8,166 nt of DNA, from the NCBI GenBank assembly GCA_009927705.1, contig RFMK01000153.1, forward strand, positions 1-8,166, given 5' to 3'. Position numbers and translations under genes: made by a program. Source of the DNA: Actinomycetota bacterium (GTDB lineage Bacteria; Actinomycetota; Actinomycetes; Nanopelagicales; Nanopelagicaceae). Positions 5,106 to 8,166 of the stretch are shown in pieces. How positions within the stretch are numbered: the stretch's first letter is position 1; each line of letters begins with the position of its first letter. Under the pieces are notes generated by a model. The model had not been told where the DNA came from. It worked only from the letters and a program-made list of their open reading frames with translations, and searched no databases.

Positions 5106-6467
5106 ATGTCAGTAAAGAGAGAGTCTTCAGGAAAAGTCTTAGCTGCACTGCCGAAAGGCGAGAAAGTTGGCATAGCTTTCTCCGGTGGACTTGATACCTC
5201 GGTCGCTGTTGCTTGGATGCGGGAAAAAGGCGCACTTCCTTGCACTTACACCGCTGATCTTGGTCAATATGATGAAGGTGATATCGCTAGCATTCCAGGA
5301 CGAGCAAAAGATTATGGCGCCGAAATATCTAGGCTTGTTGACTGTAAATCTTCTTTAGTAGAAGAAGGTCTCGCTGCAATCGCGTGTGGAGCATTCCATA
5401 TCCGCACTGCAGGAAGGGTGTATTTCAATACCACTCCACTTGGACGCGCAGTAACCGGAACTCTTCTTGTTCGATCTATGCTCACTGATGGCGTTTCAAT
5501 TTGGGGAGATGGCTCAACATATAAAGGAAATGACATCGAACGCTTCTATCGTTATGGCCTGCTTGCAAATCCGCAATTGAGAATTTACAAACCATGGCTT
5601 GATCAAGACTTCGTTACCGAATTAGGTGGACGTAAAGAGATGTCCGAATGGTTGGCGGCTCGAAAATTGCCATATCGCGATAGCGTGGAAAAGGCGTACT
5701 CCACAGATGCGAATATCTTGGGCGCAACTCATGAAGCAAAACGACTTGAAGAACTTTCCTCATCAATTGAACTAGTGGACCCAATCATGGGAGTTAAGTT
5801 CTGGGATAGCTCAATTTCAATTCCAAGCGAGGATGTCCGGATCACCTTTAAACAAGGTCGCCCAGTAGCAATGAACGGCAAGGATTTTGCTGATTCAGTA
5901 GGGCTAATGAAAGAAGCGAATGCGATTGGTGGGCGCCACGGTCTTGGCATGTCAGATCAGATCGAAAACCGCATCATCGAAGCCAAAAGCCGTGGCATCT
6001 ACGAGGCGCCGGGAATGGCGCTGCTATTTATCGCGTACGAACGACTCCTCACTGCTATTCATAATGAGGACACAATCGCGAATTATCACGCTGAGGGCCG
6101 CAGACTAGGGCGCCTGCTCTACGAAGGACGTTGGCTTGATCCGCAATCGCTCATGCTCCGGGAATCACTGACTCGTTGGGTCGCATCTGCAGTTACAGGT
6201 GAAGTCACGTTGCGACTACGTCGTGGTGATGACTATTCCATTATTGATACTCGCGGTGAAGGATTTAGTTATCACCCAGAGAAACTTTCCATGGAACGCA
6301 CCGAATCGGCAGCTTTTGGCCCAACCGATCGAATTGGTCAACTAACGATGCGCAATCTTGATATCGCCGACACTCGAGCAAAATTGGAAATGTATCGCTC
6401 ACAAGGTCAGATTGCTGACGGAAACTTTGATCTCGTCGAGATTGAAGATGGGAAGAAGGGAAAGTAA
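5106..6467 (+). CDS. argG: argininosuccinate synthase, long E. coli type
   Basis: ArgG joins citrulline and aspartate with ATP cleavage to make argininosuccinate, the penultimate step of arginine synthesis, in the cytosol. The 453 residues align by eye along their whole length with the 447-residue E. coli enzyme. The ATP-pyrophosphatase P-loop is AFSGGLDTS (24-32). NTTPLGRAVTGT (108-119) and GDGSTYKGNDIERF (134-147) form the substrate-binding region. MGVKFWD, GGRHGLGMSDQIENR and GEVTLRLRRG are further landmarks. Many actinobacteria carry the shorter (about 400-residue) ArgG class instead, so the long class is notable. The start at 5106 gives an N-terminus about six residues longer than E. coli's. 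No argH is adjacent; the downstream partner is a DUF885 gene overlapping by TAATG. Expression may be leaderless from TAGGCT. Identity is very secure. Confidence 0.97.
   Translation: MSVKRESSGKVLAALPKGEKVGIAFSGGLDTSVAVAWMREKGALPCTYTADLGQYDEGDIASIPGRAKDYGAEISRLVDCKSSLVEEGLAAIACGAFHIRTAGRVYFNTTPLGRAVTGTLLVRSMLTDGVSIWGDGSTYKGNDIERFYRYGLLANPQLRIYKPWLDQDFVTELGGRKEMSEWLAARKLPYRDSVEKAYSTDANILGATHEAKRLEELSSSIELVDPIMGVKFWDSSISIPSEDVRITFKQGRPVAMNGKDFADSVGLMKEANAIGGRHGLGMSDQIENRIIEAKSRGIYEAPGMALLFIAYERLLTAIHNEDTIANYHAEGRRLGRLLYEGRWLDPQSLMLRESLTRWVASAVTGEVTLRLRRGDDYSIIDTRGEGFSYHPEKLSMERTESAAFGPTDRIGQLTMRNLDIADTRAKLEMYRSQGQIADGNFDLVEIEDGKKGK
6454..6460 (+). promoter_or_regulatory. Shine-Dalgarno site for the DUF885 gene, inside argG
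   Basis: AGAAGGG ends six bases before the ATG at 6467, within the last argG codons. Together with the TAATG overlap it suggests translational coupling. Confidence 0.65.
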
Positions 6468-8113
6468 TGACAAGCACGCCCATTTCACAGATTCTCGATC
6501 GTTTCATGGAAGAGGGAATCAAGTTATCGCCGATAGGCGCCACAATGTTGGGGGTGCCAGGTCTTGATGATCAGCTCGATGACCTATCCATGGCAGGTAA
6601 TGAGAAGCGTGCCGAACTCACTCGTTCTACTTTGCAAGCACTGAAAAACGAGACGCCTGTCAATGAATATGATCGAATTGCGCGCGATGTTGCAGTCGAG
6701 CGACTTACTTCAGAACTTAACCTAAACGATACTTACGAGGCACGGATCCTCTTCAATCTCATTTCTTCACCTGTAACTAGTATCCGACAAGTCTTTGAGA
6801 TGATGAATAGAGATAAGCCAGAGACGAATTCAAACGTTATCAAGCGTATGAATGGAATCGGCGCTGCCCTCGAGGGTTGGAAATCATCACTGACTTTCGT
6901 CGCAGAAAAAGGAAAATTCAATTCTCGCCGCCAAGTTCTTGCAACCGCAGGTCAGCTGGAGACGTTTTCTAAAGGTGCATTTACTGCTGTCGCGAGGAAA
7001 TTCAATCCTGCTGGAGATAACAGTGACTTAGCTGCTGCAGCTAAGAGTGCGGAAAACGCATGTGCGGCCCTCGCAACGTGGATGCGTGATGTGTATGCAC
7101 CACAAGCCTTGCCAGAAGATGGCGTTGGAGAGACTCGCTACAAGATGTGGGCCCGCCACTTCACAGGTGCTGACCTTGATCTACGCGACACCTACGAGTG
7201 GGGCATTAACCAACTCAATCAAATTAATGAACGGATGTGGGTTGCTGCCAAGAAGTTGTATCCGGATGCCACAACTCTTCGCGAGGTAGCCGATCGCCTC
7301 GATAAAGATCCACGTTACACAGTCGAAGGCGAAGAGACGTTGCTGAAGAAACTTCGCGAGTTCATCGATGCAGCAGTAGAAAGATTGGATGGAAAAGAAT
7401 TCGATATCGATCCACGCATCCGCACATGCGAAGCTCGTCTCGCTCCAGAAGGAAGCGCCTCTGCTGCGTATTACATGGGGCCAAGTGAAGATCTGAGTCG
7501 TCCTGGTACGACGTGGTTTCCAACTATGGGACGCAAGACTTTTGGTTGGTGGAATATTGTTTCGACGTGGTACCACGAAGCAGTTCCTGGTCATCATCTT
7601 CAAATTGCCACGACGAAAATAAACACCTCACGCCTCAATCGTTTCCAGCGAAATCGCGTCTTCATCTCTGGATACAGCGAAGGTTGGGCGCTCTACGCTG
7701 AACGTTTGATGGATGAACTTGGTGCATTTGAAGATCCCGGATATGAAATGGGATATCTCTCTGCTCAAGGTTTACGTGCGGCACGTATCGTTGTCGATAT
7801 CGGCATGCACTGTGGCTATCAAGATTTCAATGGCGAAGTATGGAATGCAGAATCTGCCTTCAAGTTACTTCACGAACGCGCACTCCTTGATGAGATCTCA
7901 GCGCGAAGCGAAGTCGATCGATATCTTGGCTGGCCCGGACAAGCAATTTCTTACAAGGTGGGCGAACGCTTCTGGATGGAAGCTCGCGAAACAGCGAGAG
8001 CCCGCTTGGGTGAGAAGTTTGAATTGAAGAAATTCCATGCTTTCGCACTCGGGCTAGGGCCGATGGGTCTTGATCCCTTCAAGCGCGAAATGGCGCTCTG
8101 GGATGGCAATTAG
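6467..8113 (+). CDS. DUF885 family protein, putative zinc metallopeptidase
   Basis: The 548 residues are full length for DUF885 (usually about 550-600), proteins thought to be zinc-dependent peptidases but poorly characterised. The likely metal site is WYHEAVPGHHLQ, with HEAVPGHH at residues 370-377, supplying an HExxPGHH set of ligands and the catalytic Glu371. SGYSEGWALYAERL follows; its Glu405 or Glu412 may be the third ligand. The N-terminal half is helical, as in the family, and the C-terminus has the typical YLGWPGQAISYKVGE and FHAFALGLGPMGLDP segments. No signal peptide or lipobox is present, so it is cytosolic, unlike some family members that are lipoproteins. It is the second gene of an argG operon through the TAATG overlap. 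The substrate is unknown; a peptidase role feeding amino acids alongside arginine synthesis is only a guess from context. Confidence 0.93.
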   Translation: MTSTPISQILDRFMEEGIKLSPIGATMLGVPGLDDQLDDLSMAGNEKRAELTRSTLQALKNETPVNEYDRIARDVAVERLTSELNLNDTYEARILFNLISSPVTSIRQVFEMMNRDKPETNSNVIKRMNGIGAALEGWKSSLTFVAEKGKFNSRRQVLATAGQLETFSKGAFTAVARKFNPAGDNSDLAAAAKSAENACAALATWMRDVYAPQALPEDGVGETRYKMWARHFTGADLDLRDTYEWGINQLNQINERMWVAAKKLYPDATTLREVADRLDKDPRYTVEGEETLLKKLREFIDAAVERLDGKEFDIDPRIRTCEARLAPEGSASAAYYMGPSEDLSRPGTTWFPTMGRKTFGWWNIVSTWYHEAVPGHHLQIATTKINTSRLNRFQRNRVFISGYSEGWALYAERLMDELGAFEDPGYEMGYLSAQGLRAARIVVDIGMHCGYQDFNGEVWNAESAFKLLHERALLDEISARSEVDRYLGWPGQAISYKVGERFWMEARETARARLGEKFELKKFHAFALGLGPMGLDPFKREMALWDGN

Positions 8114-8114
8114 G

Positions 8115-8120
8115 TAAACT
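8115..8120 (+). promoter_or_regulatory. possible -10 box for the riboswitch transcript
   Basis: TAAACT (TANNNT) begins two bases after the DUF885 stop codon. With the six-base spacing seen elsewhere in the window, transcription would begin at about 8127, just ahead of the FMN aptamer. The -35 (TGGCGC, 8091-8096, 18-base spacer) is weak. Confidence 0.4.
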
Positions 8121-8129
8121 CGCGCTGTT

Positions 8130-8166
8130 GTTTCCGGGGTCGGTGTAATTCCGAACCGGCAGTCAC
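8130..8166 (+). ncRNA. FMN riboswitch (RFN element), 5' part, cut by the window edge
   Basis: The sequence CCGGGGTCGGTGTAATTCCG and its continuation AACCGGCAGTCAC match the first half of the FMN aptamer in its actinobacterial form. The P2 hairpin is TCGG (8140-8143), a seven-base loop, and CCGA (8151-8154). ACCGGC and the opening of the next helix follow. The element binds flavin mononucleotide and usually lowers expression of riboflavin synthesis or uptake genes by termination or by hiding the ribosome site. The regulated gene lies beyond the window. One base differs from the common ACCGGCGGT (A at 8161). It is a strong sequence match even though the second half is not visible. Confidence 0.85.

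Noticed and set aside
7181..7603. Antisense open frame of 140 codons within the DUF885 gene, and a similar one of 107 codons at 1639-1962.
   Set aside because: Both lie wholly opposite well-supported genes, have no ribosome site or recognisable domain, and have compositions expected of shadows.
1..8166. Search for tRNA or rRNA genes, CRISPR arrays, insertion sequences, toxin-antitoxin pairs, phage or defence genes.
   Set aside because: Nothing with the expected repeats, motifs or domains was seen; the window is filled by conventional genes.

Overview
The window looks like a compact, moderate-GC bacterial chromosome segment, most likely from an actinobacterium. The evidence is the FMN riboswitch core at the right edge, which has the GGGGTCGGTG / CCGAACCGGC form common in Actinobacteria, the short gaps and start/stop overlaps between genes, and several TANNNT -10 boxes placed exactly where leaderless transcripts would begin. 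A streamlined freshwater lineage (acI / Nanopelagicales-like) is my best guess from gene density and modest GC. That is an inference, not a demonstration.

Layout on the + strand unless noted. (1) Positions 1-667: the C-terminal part of a PatB/MalY-type PLP enzyme, cut by the window edge. (2) 688-2238: a PYROXD2/phytoene-desaturase-like FAD oxidoreductase. (3) 2248-2400: an unannotated-looking 50-residue membrane protein with an acidic tail, overlapping by ATGA with (4) 2397-2777, a 126-residue multi-spanning membrane protein of unknown function. (5) 2933-3277: a short ribosome hibernation factor (HPF/RaiA type), convergent with (6) 3283-3810 on the - strand, a single-pass membrane protein of unknown function. 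(7) 3885-5096: a class I methyltransferase of the METTL25/GSTCD-like family, divergent from (6). (8) 5106-6467: an E. coli-type argininosuccinate synthase, overlapping by TAATG with (9) 6467-8113, a DUF885 putative metallopeptidase. (10) About 8130-8166: the 5' part of an FMN riboswitch, which should control a riboflavin synthesis or transport gene beyond the window.

The genes are mostly metabolic housekeeping: amino-acid metabolism (PLP lyase/aminotransferase, ArgG), redox, ribosome dormancy, peptide turnover and flavin control. No mobile element, CRISPR array, tRNA, rRNA or defence system is visible, and no stretch over 300 bases lacks a gene. The most distinctive signal is regulatory: three genes are each preceded by TAGNCT, then exactly six bases, then ATG or GTG. 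In two of the three the TAG of that box is also the stop codon of the gene upstream. This suggests leaderless promoters embedded in stop codons. I do not see a clear new multi-gene system. The least explained pieces are the coupled small membrane-protein pair at 2248-2777 and the secreted or anchored protein at 3283-3810.
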